Part shown: positions 1 to 9,483 of the stretch, piece after piece
Numbering within the stretch: position 1 is the stretch's first letter
Layout of the letters: the number at the start of each line of letters is the position of its first letter
Source: Capsulimonas corticalis
GTDB taxonomy: Bacteria; Armatimonadota; Armatimonadia; Armatimonadales; Capsulimonadaceae
Direction: 5' to 3'
DNA length: 64,000 nucleotides
Assembly: GCF_003574315.2 (NCBI RefSeq)
Contig: NZ_AP025739.1
Coordinates: 682,001 to 746,000 of the forward strand
Notes under the pieces: generated by a model
Told to the model about the DNA's origin: nothing
What the model saw: the letters and a program-made list of their open reading frames with translations, nothing else
The model's database searches: none
Position numbers and translations under genes: made by a program

Positions 1-2851
1 GGCTTTCTTCAAGCAGCCGCTTGGCCTGCGCATAGTCGCGCTGCTCTCCGGTCACCAGTCCCAGGTGACGCAGCAGATGGGCGACGCCCTGCCGGTTTCC
101 CAGTTCCCGAAAGATCGCCAGGCTCTCCGAGTACAGCGCCTGCGCCGTCTCATGATCGGATTGGGCCTCCGCGACCTTCCCCAGCTCCTGGAGCGCCCAG
201 GCGGCGCCTTGACGGCTCCCCAGCTCCCGGAAAATCGTCAAACCTTCCTCCTGCACCGACCAGGCCAGCGGCAGGTCCCCCTGCATGGCGGCCAAATGGC
301 CCAGGTGGTGGAGCGCCCAGGCGATCCCTTCCTGGTCGCCCAGCTCCCGCTGCATCGCCAGGCCGTCCTCATACAGCCGCTTCGCTTCTCCGTAATCGCC
401 CTGATCGCGCATGACGCGCCCCAGGTGATGGAGGAGCTGGGCGACGCCGCGCCGGTTGCCCGCTTCCCGAAAGATCGTCAGGCTCTCGGTATACAGGGCC
501 CGCGCCGCGTCCTGGTCTCCGCGCGCGCCGAAGACATCTCCAAGATCGTTGAGCCCCCAGGCGGCGCCGGACTGATCTCCCAGCTCCCGGTACATCGCCA
601 CCCCCTGCTCGTGCAGCGTCTGGGCTTCCGCGTAGTCGCCCTCATAGTAGGCCAGCACGCCGGCGGCGCGAAGGGCTTTGGCGCGCACGGGCGTTTGCCC
701 GGAATCCGTATTTCTTCCCAGCGCCGCCGAAAGAGCGGCGCGTCCTTCCCGGTAATATCCGCGCAGCTCCCAGAATGGCCCGAGCGCGCCGGCCATCCGC
801 AGCCCAATCCCCGCCTCGTCCGGCGTCTTCCCAAGCCAGGCCAGCGCCGCGCGCAGATTGTCGTGCTCCGTCTCCAATCGGTCCACCCACTTCGCCTGCT
901 CCGGGCCTCGGAGGCCCGCCTCGGCGTCTTCCGCCAGTGCCAGAAACCATGCCTGATGCCGCGCCCGTACAGTCGCCGCGGCGCCGCTCGCCTCCAGCCG
1001 TTCGGAGGCGTACTGCCGCACCATCTCCAGCAGGCGATAACGGCCGCCCCCGGTCGCGTGGGCGTCGAAGGAGGCCAGGGACTTGTCCACCAGGCTCTTC
1101 AGCAGATCGGCCGCCGGAAGCGCCCCAGGCTCGTCGCCGAACCAGACCGCCTCCGCCGCGTCCCGCGTCCAGCCGCCAGCAAAAACGGAGACGCGCTCCC
1201 ATAGCAGCCGTTCGGGTTCGGTGAGAGGCGCATAGGACCAGTCCAGGGCCGCGCGCAGTGTCTGCTGGCGGGGCGCCGATGTCCGGTTCCCACCCGTGAG
1301 CAGCGTCAGATCCTGGTCCAGCCGCTCGGCCAGCTGCTCCGCCGTCATTCCCCGAACCCGCGCGGCGGCAAGCTCCAGGGCGAGCGGGATTCCCTCCAGG
1401 CGCGCGCAGATCTGAGCCACCGCCAGCGCGTTGTCGCGCGTCAAAGCAAACGTATTCCGCACCGCCTGCGCCCGCTCGACAAAAAGCTGCACGCTGCCGT
1501 AGCCGGCCATCACGTGCAGCAAGGCCGTTCCAGGCGCCGGCAGATGCGCGGGATCCGGCGACGTGAGCGCGGGAACAACCCAGGCCGTCTCGTCCGCCAG
1601 CCCCAGCGCCTCACGGCTGGTCGCCAGGATGCGCAGCCCCGCGCACTCTCCGAGCAGATGGAGGGCCGCCCGCGCGCTCCCCGCCAGGACATGCTCGCAG
1701 TTGTCCAGCACCAGCAGCAGACGCTTCGAACGCAAGTGTGCCGTCAGCGCCTCCAGCAGCGCCTGATTCGGCGTCTCCTTCATCCCCAACGTCGCCGCAA
1801 TCTGACCGGCGACGTGCGCGCCGTCCGTGAGCGCCTCCAGCGCCACCATCCATACTCCGTCGGCAAACTCGGGAGCGACTTCCCGGGCCACCGCGAGCGC
1901 CAGGCGTGTCTTGCCGATCCCTCCCGGCCCCGTCAGCGTCACCAGTCGCGACCGGCGCAGCCGCGCCGCCACTTCTTCCCGCTCGTCTTCGCGCCCAATC
2001 AGCTCCGTCAGTGGATGAGGCAAGCGCCCGGCGGCCGCCGGAAGCGCGGCCTTCGCGCCATCGTCGGCCGCCGCGCTCCGCGCCTGCGCCCCGCCGCGCG
2101 CCTCCGCCCGCAGGCGCGTGTACAGAGCGGTGGTCGGCTCCTCCGGCGCCATATTCGAATCGTCGCGCAGCAGCCGGGCAAACTCATGATAGACTTGCAG
2201 CGCCGCGTTGACATTCCCGGCGCGCGCCAGCGCCTCCATCCAGCCGCGCCGCGCCTCCTCGCGCCATGGATCCATCACCGCCGCCCGTTGGGAGTAATCC
2301 GCCGCCGCCGCCCAATCCCCCGCCGCCATGGCGGCGTCCGCCAGCTTCCCCAGCGCGCGCAGGCAATCCTGCTCGCGCGCCGTCTGCTCCTGGCCCGCCC
2401 ATTCCTCGCCGCACCCTTCCAGCAGCGTTCCCTGGTACAGCGCCACCGCCCGCTCCAGTGCCGGAATTTTGCCGCTCGCCACGGCGGCGTCAAACGCGAG
2501 GACATCGATCTCAGCGCCAGCGATGTCCAGCGACAGCGTGTTGCCGCTCGTGGAGCGCAGCCGCGCGCCTTCGGCCCCCAACGCCGCGCGCAGGTCGCTC
2601 AGGATCGCGCGAAGGCTGGACAAAGACCGGGTCGGATCGATATCCGGCCAGAGCGTCTCGGCCAGCCAGACGCGCTCGACCGGCCTGCCCCCGCGCAGGA
2701 CCAGCAGCGCCAATAGCCAAAGCGTCTTGCGCGAGCGCAGCCGAACAATCGGCTGCCCGCCCACAAGGATCTGCATCGGCCCAAAAAGCGTGAGGGTCAA
2801 CGGGGCGGCGTGCTCCAGGGTGTGTGAGGGGATGGCGGATTCCCGTAACAT
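1..2851 (-). CDS. SARP/AfsR-like regulator with NB-ARC ATPase and TPR repeats (3' end outside window)
   Basis: The reading frame is open from an ATG at 2851 to the window edge, giving about 950 residues without a stop. An OmpR-type winged helix occupies roughly residues 12-105 (TLFGPMQILVGG, then RSRKTLWLLALLVL) and is followed by a bacterial transcriptional activator domain to about 255. An NB-ARC/STAND ATPase follows, with a Walker A GPGGIGKT near 307-315 and a Walker B LLLVLDN near 375. The C-terminal part, from about residue 715, is a run of tetratricopeptide units of about 40 residues (pattern A..LHHLG....GDYGEAKRLYEE). This order is that of AfsR-type activators, where ligand-driven assembly through the ATPase and TPR parts controls the DNA-binding domain. 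The target genes cannot be read from the sequence. The C-terminal end is missing only because the window stops. Confidence 0.9.
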   Translation of the reverse strand, partial: MLRESAIPSHTLEHAAPLTLTLFGPMQILVGGQPIVRLRSRKTLWLLALLVLRGGRPVERVWLAETLWPDIDPTRSLSSLRAILSDLRAALGAEGARLRSTSGNTLSLDIAGAEIDVLAFDAAVASGKIPALERAVALYQGTLLEGCGEEWAGQEQTAREQDCLRALGKLADAAMAAGDWAAAADYSQRAAVMDPWREEARRGWMEALARAGNVNAALQVYHEFARLLRDDSNMAPEEPTTALYTRLRAEARGGAQARSAAADDGAKAALPAAAGRLPHPLTELIGREDEREEVAARLRRSRLVTLTGPGGIGKTRLALAVAREVAPEFADGVWMVALEALTDGAHVAGQIAATLGMKETPNQALLEALTAHLRSKRLLLVLDNCEHVLAGSARAALHLLGECAGLRILATSREALGLADETAWVVPALTSPDPAHLPAPGTALLHVMAGYGSVQLFVERAQAVRNTFALTRDNALAVAQICARLEGIPLALELAAARVRGMTAEQLAERLDQDLTLLTGGNRTSAPRQQTLRAALDWSYAPLTEPERLLWERVSVFAGGWTRDAAEAVWFGDEPGALPAADLLKSLVDKSLASFDAHATGGGRYRLLEMVRQYASERLEASGAAATVRARHQAWFLALAEDAEAGLRGPEQAKWVDRLETEHDNLRAALAWLGKTPDEAGIGLRMAGALGPFWELRGYYREGRAALSAALGRNTDSGQTPVRAKALRAAGVLAYYEGDYAEAQTLHEQGVAMYRELGDQSGAAWGLNDLGDVFGARGDQDAARALYTESLTIFREAGNRRGVAQLLHHLGRVMRDQGDYGEAKRLYEDGLAMQRELGDQEGIAWALHHLGHLAAMQGDLPLAWSVQEEGLTIFRELGSRQGAAWALQELGKVAEAQSDHETAQALYSESLAIFRELGNRQGVAHLLRHLGLVTGEQRDYAQAKRLLEES

Positions 2852-3031
2852 AGGTATGATTCTTTCGAAGGGAGCGCCCGATGCCTCCCAAAGAAACCCG
2901 TTCGAGATACCGAACCGCTTTCCCTTCCGCGCGAAAGCGCTGGATGATGGCGGATTTTTGTCAAACGCGAGCGTAAAGCGAACGTGTTTCCATGGAATTG
3001 AGAGAGGGGAATACGGCTTCCGGGAGAGCTT

Positions 3032-4114
3032 CTACTTCTTCACCACCGCCGACGGTCTTAACGCGTCGATCAGCTTTTCTTCGCCCGTTTCCGGGTCGGT
3101 GAAGTGCCAGAGTTTCCAGCCGTTAGAGTTGGGCAGGCCCAGCAGGAGCGCGCCGACTTTGTGGATCGAGCCGCAGTAGCCGCCGGCGGAGATGGCGCCG
3201 TCGGCGTGGACGCTGGCGTAGATGTCGGTGTTGCCGAAGCGCAGGCGGGAGCCGACGGCGAGCAGGCCGCTTTCGACGAGGCTGACGAAGGGGATGCGGG
3301 GTTTGGGCGCGTCCACGAAGACTTCGGCGCGGGGCTCTTCAAGGGTGGGAATGACGCCGTCCAAACGCTCTTTGGCGAGAGCGACGTACGCTTCCTCGCG
3401 GTCGATCGTGATGTAACGTCGCCCCAGGCGCTTGGCGACGGCGGCGGTGGTGCCGGTGCCGCAGAAGGGGTCCAGCACGACATCGCCGGGATTGGTGGTG
3501 CTCGCGATCACGCGATGCAGCAGGGCCTCGGGCTTCTGGGTGGTGTGGGCTTTGACGCCGTTGACCAGAAGGCGCTCGCCGCGCCCGCAGATCGGGAAGT
3601 GCCAGTCCGAGCGCATCTGCTTGTCTTCGTTGCCGGCTTTGAACTCGCGGTAGTGGAAGGTGTATTTGGTCTGTGTCTGAGATTTCTTCACCCAGAGCAG
3701 CGTTTCGTGGGCGTTGCAGAAGCGGACGCCCTTCATCTGCGGCATCGGATTCTTCTTCACCCACACGATATCGTTCAGAGTCCAGAACCCCAGGTCCATC
3801 AAGATCGCGCCCACGCGGTAAATATTGTGGTAGCTGCCGATGACCCAGAGCGTCCCGTTGTCCGAAAGCACGCGGCGCGCGGCGGTAAGCCACTCGCGTG
3901 TGAACTTATCGTACGCTTCAAACGAGGCGAACTTATCCCAGTGGTCGTCCACGGCGTCCACCTTCGTCATGTTCGGACGCCATAGCGCATTGCTGAGCTG
4001 CATATTGTACGGCGGATCGGCGAAGATCAAATCGGCGCATTTCTCGGGCAGCGAGTTCATCATTTCGATGCAGTCGCCGAGGAGAACTTGATTGACGGGT
4101 GGATGATTGGACAT
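3032..4114 (-). CDS. ccrM: CcrM-type adenine-N6 DNA methyltransferase (solitary)
   Basis: This 360-residue protein has beta-class methyltransferase order: catalytic motif IV DPPYN at residues 33-37 and the AdoMet motif DPFCGTGTT at 215-223. Many stretches match Caulobacter CcrM as I remember it (VDLIFADPPYN-like start, SKVDAVDDHWD-like segment, WVIGSYHNI, NPMP, AHETL, KAH.TQKPEALL). It also keeps a C-terminal domain of about 90 residues (SGSIHKIGAL-like, NGW.LWHF) that CcrM uses for DNA strand separation. CcrM methylates GANTC after replication and links methylation to the cell cycle. No restriction endonuclease lies nearby, so it looks like a housekeeping methyltransferase. GANTC specificity is inferred from family resemblance. 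A GATTC site lies at 4132-4136, just upstream of the start codon. No strong ribosome binding site is seen. Confidence 0.93.
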   Translation of the reverse strand: MSNHPPVNQVLLGDCIEMMNSLPEKCADLIFADPPYNMQLSNALWRPNMTKVDAVDDHWDKFASFEAYDKFTREWLTAARRVLSDNGTLWVIGSYHNIYRVGAILMDLGFWTLNDIVWVKKNPMPQMKGVRFCNAHETLLWVKKSQTQTKYTFHYREFKAGNEDKQMRSDWHFPICGRGERLLVNGVKAHTTQKPEALLHRVIASTTNPGDVVLDPFCGTGTTAAVAKRLGRRYITIDREEAYVALAKERLDGVIPTLEEPRAEVFVDAPKPRIPFVSLVESGLLAVGSRLRFGNTDIYASVHADGAISAGGYCGSIHKVGALLLGLPNSNGWKLWHFTDPETGEEKLIDALRPSAVVKK

Positions 4115-4343
4115 AGTGCGATGACCGAGCGGATTCTCCCTATTGTACCCGGCTTCTTTTCATGGACGCTTGCATGGACGCAACGGATTTCTTGGGCCTG
4201 ACGACGCCGGAAAAATTTTCGGGGGCGAAGGCGCGCCTATTGGTACGTTCAGATATGTATTTTTCTCTGTGCAAACATCGAGATCCGAGGAATCGTACAT
4301 AGATTTGACGCCTTCGTGCATATCAAGAACCGCTCCGGCGCCT

Positions 4344-4349
4344 TATAAT
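4344..4349 (+). promoter_or_regulatory. -10 box upstream of first GH29 gene
   Basis: TATAAT stands 55 bases before the fucosidase start. The hexamer 17 bases upstream (TATCAA) is a poor -35, so an activator or another sigma factor may help. A strong AAGGAG ribosome binding site lies at 4394-4399. The rest of the 290-base divergent gap between this gene and ccrM shows no other gene. Confidence 0.45.
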
Positions 4350-4404
4350 CTCATTAAGAAACGGGATAGACGTCGATATTCATACGAAACCCGAAGGAGT
4401 ACTC

Positions 4405-6189
4405 ATGTTAAGAAAGCCAGTCGCTCTTCTCGCCGCCGCGAGCCTGCTGTCCGTCGCCCTCTCCACGGCGCCGGCCAATGCGCAGACCGCCGCGAGCAGC
4501 CAGTCGCTCGATCCGCACGCGAACGAAACCAAGGCGCAGCGGGATGCGCGCATGAAGTGGTGGCGCGAAGCCCGGTTCGGCATGTTCATCCACTGGGGCC
4601 TCTATGCGGAGCTCGGCGGCGTTTACAAGGACAAATCGACGGACGGCGCCGGCGAATGGATGATGCACGATCTCCAGATCCCTGTGGCTGACTACGCAAG
4701 CTACGCCAAGCAGTTCGACCCGGAGCAGTTCAACGCCGACAAGTGGGTGAGCTACGCCAAAGCCGCCGGCATGAAGTATATCGTCATGACCGCCAAGCAC
4801 CACGAAGGCTTCGCGATGTATCCCACGAAGGTGGACGACTTCAACATCAACGCGCGGACCCCGTTTCATCGCGACCCGATCGGCGAGATGGCCGCCGCCT
4901 GCAAAAAGGCGGGAATCAAATTCGGCGTCTACTACTCGCAGAATCTGGATTGGCATCATCCGGGCGGTGGCACGGCCGGCTCGTCCTGGGACCCGGCGCA
5001 GAAGGGTGATTTCGACCAGTATTTCATGAAGGTCACCGTCCCGCAAGTCCAGGAGCTCGTCACGAGCTACCATCCCTCGGTCATCTGGTGGGACATTCCC
5101 GGCGACCTCACGCCCGATGAGACCCGCGCCATCACCGCCGCGTTCTCCTCGGACCCTGCTTTGATCTACAACAACCGCATGGGCGGCGGAATTCCCGGCG
5201 ACACCGAAACGCCCGAGCAGCGAATTCCCCCCAAAGGATTCCCGGGCCGCGACTGGGAAACGTGCATGACGATCAACAACACCTGGGGTTTCAAAGTCCA
5301 CGACACGGATTTCAAGTCCACCGAGACGCTGCTGCGCAACCTGATCGATATCGCCTCCAAGGGCGGCAACTACCTGCTCAATGTCGGCCCCGACTCCCAC
5401 GGCGTCATCCCCGCGCCGGAAGTGGAGCGGATTACGGCGATGGGCTCCTGGCTGAAGCATAACGGCGAGAGCATCTACGCCACCAGCGCCAGCCCCTATA
5501 AGAAGCTGGCGTTCGACGGCCGCGCCACGGTCAAGGGCGACAAGCTCTATCTGAATGTCTTTGCCTGGCCGGATTCGGGCTTGACGCTCACCGGCCTGCA
5601 AACCGGCGTCAAGGGAGCCAGAGCGCTGGCGTCCGGCGAAAAGCTTGCCGTGACCAAGGCCGCCGATGGAACGCTGACCATCGCCAAGCCCGGCAAGATC
5701 GATCCCATCTCCACCGCGATCGTCCTCAAACTCGCCGGACCGCCCGTCGTCACCGAAGCCGAAGTGCTGACCGCGCCGCAGGCCGATGGGAGCTACGCCC
5801 TGACCGCATCCGATTCCACCACCATCGGCGGCGTTCAAGTCGAGCACGACGGCGACAACGCCAATCTCGGTTACTGGATCAACGCCCCCGACGCAGCGCA
5901 GTGGCGGATTCACGTTCCAGCGGGCGCAGAGGGATCATACACCGCAAAGCTGAACTACTCCTGCGAACCAGGCAACGAAGGCAGCACAGTCGCCGTCCAG
6001 GTAGATGGCGTCGATTCCGCCATCACGGGGACGATCCCCAAGACGGCGTCATGGGACGATTATCAAACGCTGCCTCTGACCGGAACCCTGACCCTGACGC
6101 CGGGAGCGCATACGATCACGATTCTGCCCAAGATCAAGCCGGGCTACGCCGTGATGAATCTGCGGCGGATTACGCTGGCGAAGGAGTAA
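4405..6189 (+). CDS. Secreted GH29 alpha-L-fucosidase
   Basis: The 594-residue protein begins with a Sec signal peptide (cleavage expected after APANA, near residue 27). Its catalytic domain carries family 29 landmarks: RFGMFIHWGLY, MKYIVMTAKHHEGFAMY, KFGVYYSQNLDWHHP, and the nucleophile motif WWD with Asp near residue 230. It continues through ETCMTINNTWGF and NLIDIASKGGNYLLNVGPD. A beta-sandwich tail follows, ending in a second carbohydrate-binding-like module (GDNANLGYWI ... GAHTITILPKIKPGYAVMNLRRI). The family hydrolyses terminal alpha-L-fucose with retention of configuration. The substrate could be plant, algal or host glycans; I cannot tell which. A paralogue follows directly. Residues about 371-451 are encoded by DNA almost identical to the equivalent part of that paralogue. 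Confidence 0.95.
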   Translation: MLRKPVALLAAASLLSVALSTAPANAQTAASSQSLDPHANETKAQRDARMKWWREARFGMFIHWGLYAELGGVYKDKSTDGAGEWMMHDLQIPVADYASYAKQFDPEQFNADKWVSYAKAAGMKYIVMTAKHHEGFAMYPTKVDDFNINARTPFHRDPIGEMAAACKKAGIKFGVYYSQNLDWHHPGGGTAGSSWDPAQKGDFDQYFMKVTVPQVQELVTSYHPSVIWWDIPGDLTPDETRAITAAFSSDPALIYNNRMGGGIPGDTETPEQRIPPKGFPGRDWETCMTINNTWGFKVHDTDFKSTETLLRNLIDIASKGGNYLLNVGPDSHGVIPAPEVERITAMGSWLKHNGESIYATSASPYKKLAFDGRATVKGDKLYLNVFAWPDSGLTLTGLQTGVKGARALASGEKLAVTKAADGTLTIAKPGKIDPISTAIVLKLAGPPVVTEAEVLTAPQADGSYALTASDSTTIGGVQVEHDGDNANLGYWINAPDAAQWRIHVPAGAEGSYTAKLNYSCEPGNEGSTVAVQVDGVDSAITGTIPKTASWDDYQTLPLTGTLTLTPGAHTITILPKIKPGYAVMNLRRITLAKE

Positions 6190-6218
6190 GCATTCGGGCA
6201 GCCTCGCTTGGCCGACCC

Positions 6219-6464
6219 TGCCGTGGCAAACCCACCCTGGCCTTCGCCCTTGCAAACCTACCCCTGGTGCTTCGGCCCCGGCAAACCCACCCCGGCCCTT
6301 CGGGCCACCCCTCCCGCCGACGGGAAGGGTTTGTAGGAGACGCTCTTACGAAGGCCGATTGCGATAACACGCTCTGAAATAACCCTTCCCGTCGGCGGGA
6401 GGGGTCGGCCGAAGGCCGGGGGTGGGTTTGCAAGGGCGAAGGCCAGGGTGGGTTTGCCGCGGCA
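6219..6464. repeat. Nested long inverted repeat between the GH29 paralogues
   Basis: The outer arms 6219-6258 and 6425-6464 are complementary at 39 of 40 positions. Inner arms 6307-6331 and 6381-6405 are complementary at all 25 positions and enclose about 50 bases. Short direct motifs (GGCAAACCCACCC) recur within the left half. No open frame fits the element. It could form a very stable RNA hairpin that ends or buffers transcription between the two genes, or it could be a small non-autonomous palindromic mobile element. Confidence 0.85.
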
Positions 6465-6489
6465 GATCAAAACGATATAAGAACCAACC

Positions 6490-8303
6490 ATGAAACCAAC
6501 ACACATCGCCATTCTCACACTCGCGGGCCTGATGTCCACCGCGCTAACGGGCGCCCGCGCCGAGGCGCCCGCCGCCGCCGCGTCGCCCGTCGTCGAAGAT
6601 CCGCATGCGCATGAGACGAAGGCGCAGCGGGACGCGCGCATGAAGTGGTGGCGCGAGGCCCGGTTCGGTATGTTTGTCCACTGGGGGCTGTACGCCGTGC
6701 CGGGAGGGTTCTGGAACGGCAAACCCGTCGGAGGCCGCGCGGTCAATACGCAAGGCTACGGCGAGTGGATCATGCATAACGCCGAGATCCCCGTGGCGGA
6801 CTACGCGAAGCTCGCGCCGCAGTTCAATCCGACGCAGTTCGACGCCGACGCGTGGGCGCAGGCGGCGAAAGACGCCGGGATGAAGTATCTCGTCTTCACC
6901 GCCAAGCATCACGACGGCTTCGCGATGTTCCATAGCAAAGTGGACGAATTCAATATCTTTGACGGGACGCCGTTCCATCGCGATCCGGTCGCCGAGCTTG
7001 CCGCCGCCTGCCGCAAAAAGGGGATCAAGTTCGGACTGTACTACTCGCAGTCGCAGGACTGGAGTCATCCGGGGGGCGCGGCGTGGGACGGGCACTGGGA
7101 CAAGGCGCAGGACGGCGATTATGACGCGTATCTGCGCAATGTCGCGGTCCCGCAGGTCAAGGAGCTTCTGACCAAATACGGCCCGATCTCCGTCTTCTGG
7201 TTCGACACCGACACGGATATGACGCCAGAGCGGGCCGCGCCGTTTGTCGAATCGCTCAAACTCCAGCCGAATATCATTTACAACAACCGATTGGGCGGCG
7301 GCTTTTCGGGAGACACCGAAACGCCGGAGCAGCACGTTCCCGCGACGGGATTCAAAGACCGGGACTGGGAATCGTGCATGACGATCAACACCACCTGGGG
7401 TTATCGCTCGGACGACTTCAACTTCAAGTCCACGGAAGAGCTAACGCACAACCTGATCGACATCGCCTCCAAGGGGGGCAACTACCTGCTCAATGTCGGC
7501 CCCGACGCCCAGGGAGTTATCCCCGCGCCGGAAGTTGAGCGCCTCAAGCAAATGGGCGCCTGGCTAAAGACAAATGGAGAAAGCATTTACGGCGCGCAGG
7601 CGAGCCCTTCAAGCGCCTGGCGTTCGATGGCCGCGCCACGGTCAAGGGCGACAAGCTCTATCTGAATGTCTTCGCCTGGCCGGATTCGGGCTTGACGCTC
7701 ACCGGACTGCAAACCGGCGTCAAGGGCGCCAGAGCGCTGGCGTCCGGCGAAAAGCTTGCCGTGACCAAGGCCGCCGATGGAACGCTGACCATCGCCAAGC
7801 CCGGCAAGATCGATCCCATCTCCACCGCGATCGTCCTCAATCTCGCCGGACCGCCCGTCGTCACTGAAGCGACAACCGTGGCGGCGCCGAGCGCCGACGG
7901 GTCTTACCTCCTGGGAGCCCCGAGCGCCATTTTGGTCGGCGACACGATCGCGCTGCAAGGCTCCGGCGACGACGCGAACCTCGGCTACTGGACCGAGGGC
8001 GACGACGCCGCCGAGTGGAAGCTCTCCGTCCCTCCCGCCGCCGCCGGATCGTACACGGCCAAACTCGAATACTCGTGCGAGCCGGGGACGGAAGGCTCTA
8101 CCTATGCGATCCGGATCGACGGCGCCGACACGGGGATCACGATGACGGTGGCGGCGACGGCCGGCTGGTCGGATTATAAGATCGTTACCCTGCCCGGAAC
8201 GCTCGCGCTCACGCCGGGCGCACATACCATTCGCGTCGCGCCAACGGCCAAGCCGGGCTTCGCCGTCATGAATCTGAAACGAATCACGCTGACCAAATCG
8301 TAG
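6490..8303 (+). pseudogene. GH29 alpha-L-fucosidase interrupted by a -1 frameshift
   Basis: The first part has a signal peptide and all family 29 landmarks, including RFGMFVHWGLY, KYLVFTAKHHDGF, the WFD nucleophile motif and NLIDIASKGGNYLLNVGPD. Near 7606-7611 the frame is lost. The text reads AGCCCTTCAAGCGC where one more base would give Ser-Pro-Phe-Lys-Arg and rejoin the tail seen in the upstream paralogue. The original frame then stops at 7665. The other frame stays open to 8303 and encodes the same C-terminal sandwich and binding-like module. The frameshift lies about 20 bases before a 241-base tract (7629-7869) that differs from 5518-5758 at only five positions. The N-terminal fragment keeps the whole catalytic domain and might still be active. 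A sequencing or assembly error is the main alternative. Confidence 0.85.
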
Positions 8304-8319
8304 CGCCCCTTCCCGCATG

Positions 8320-8353
8320 CGCCCCATCGCCTTATGGCGATGGGGCGTTTCTT
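8320..8353 (+). terminator. Rho-independent terminator after second GH29 gene
   Basis: A perfect 12-bp stem (CGCCCCATCGCC, loop TTAT, complementary arm to 8347) is followed by TTTCTT. It closes the fucosidase unit before the pseudopilin promoter. Confidence 0.85.
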
Positions 8354-8414
8354 CGATGCCGCCGCACGCGCGCGGCGACTCTGTAAAATAACCAAAATTT
8401 AACCAAAACAATAA

Positions 8415-8463
8415 TTGACAATCTATCAAACCTTTGGTATACTGTTATTATGAGCTTTGGTCA
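8415..8463 (+). promoter_or_regulatory. Consensus promoter with TTTGGT repeats, pseudopilin 1
   Basis: TTGACA at 8415-8420, 17 bases, then TATACT at 8438-8443. CTTTGGTAT (8432-8440) runs into the -10 box and CTTTGGTCA recurs at 8455-8463, 23 bases later. Upstream, 8386-8410 holds two AACCAAAA tracts, the complement of TTTGGTT. The same signature occurs at the promoters near 10746 and 11668. TGG just before TATACT also fits an extended -10. Confidence 0.8.
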
Positions 8464-8584
8464 ATATGGTCATAAGTTTCATTGATGAGTCAAAGACGTC
8501 TCTCAAATCCCTGGATCGACACTCGCAACGGAACGTCCGCCATGTTTCGCGCCCGGACAGTGTTTATAATAAAAGGAGTCTTTG

Positions 8585-9358
8585 ATGCATAAGAGGGTTG
8601 GTTTCACGTTAATCGAATTACTCGTTGTTATCGCTATCATCGCGATTCTCGCCGCCATCTTGTTCCCTGTCTTCGCCAAGGCCCGCGAGAAGGCCCGGCA
8701 GACGTCCTGTTTGAGCAATACCAAGCAAATCCTGCTGGGCGTTACTCAGTACAACCAGGACTCGGACGAACAGTTTCCGCCGCTCTACTCGGATACGGGC
8801 GCTGGAACTAATATCGCCTGGTATCAATCGATCTATCCCTACATCAAGAGCACCGGCGTTTATCTCTGTCCCGATGACAGCAACACCAATGTCGGCGCGC
8901 CGGGCTGGATCAACGACACGCAGTATCCCGTGACGCATTGCAGCTACATCGCCACCGTTCGTGTCGGCCTCGGCAACAACGACCCGCACATCTCGCTCGC
9001 GCAGCTGCAATCCCCCGCCTCCACGGTCTTTATGACCGACGGCGCCGTTCAGGCGACTGCGACCGCCCCGTATGTGACGGTGTCCTCCACGAAGAAACCG
9101 AAGGCATGGATCCTGGAGGATCCGGTCAAGGACGGCAGCTTCACTCCCGGCCCCTCGCTCGTCACCGGGACCAGCGACGACTGGGGAGCGCCCGATATCC
9201 GTCACACCGACGGCAGCGTCGTCGCGTTCTTCGACGGCCACTCGAAATGGATGCGCCCGTCCGCATGGTACTACGGCAACACCCCCTGGCTCGACCCTGA
9301 GTGCGGCGGCGGCGGAACCAGCGGCTCGAACAGCTACGGCGACAGCTGCAACCGATAA
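8585..9358 (+). CDS. DUF1559-type secreted pseudopilin 1
   Basis: The 257-residue product starts MHKRVG followed by the class III prepilin signal: Gly at -1, then [20 protein letters not shown], a hydrophobic helix that prepilin peptidase would process after Gly. The [11 protein letters not shown] segment and the repeated Asn-Gln-Asp region are typical of DUF1559 proteins. The C-terminal FFDGHSKWM matches the family's H-x9-DG-type end. I chose ATG 8585 because AGGAG at 8574-8578 suits it; a TTG one codon earlier is possible. These proteins are assumed to be surface pseudopilins of a type II/IV-like system, with cargo unknown. The next gene is a GntR/LacI regulator in the same transcription unit. 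The product is very similar to the one at 10880. Confidence 0.92.
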   Translation: MHKRVGFTLIELLVVIAIIAILAAILFPVFAKAREKARQTSCLSNTKQILLGVTQYNQDSDEQFPPLYSDTGAGTNIAWYQSIYPYIKSTGVYLCPDDSNTNVGAPGWINDTQYPVTHCSYIATVRVGLGNNDPHISLAQLQSPASTVFMTDGAVQATATAPYVTVSSTKKPKAWILEDPVKDGSFTPGPSLVTGTSDDWGAPDIRHTDGSVVAFFDGHSKWMRPSAWYYGNTPWLDPECGGGGTSGSNSYGDSCNR

Positions 9359-9483
9359 TCGGCGCGCGGCGGAACACCGCGCCGCGCACGACTCCGACGC
9401 CGATGTCCCGTGCTTTTCATGCCGGGCGTCGGCGCTCCCATTTTCTTTCGATCCGGACACGGATTTCGCCATGAGGACAATCC

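Noticed and set aside
1-720. Periodic repeat of about 120 bases
   Set aside because: It is the DNA image of the tetratricopeptide repeats in the SARP regulator, not a separate repeat element or CRISPR.
3032-4114. Restriction-modification system
   Set aside because: No endonuclease or specificity gene lies nearby, and the protein looks like solitary CcrM.
4408-5913. 501-codon open frame antisense to the first fucosidase
   Set aside because: The plus strand encodes a full GH29 enzyme with signal peptide; the antisense frame has no recognisable motif.
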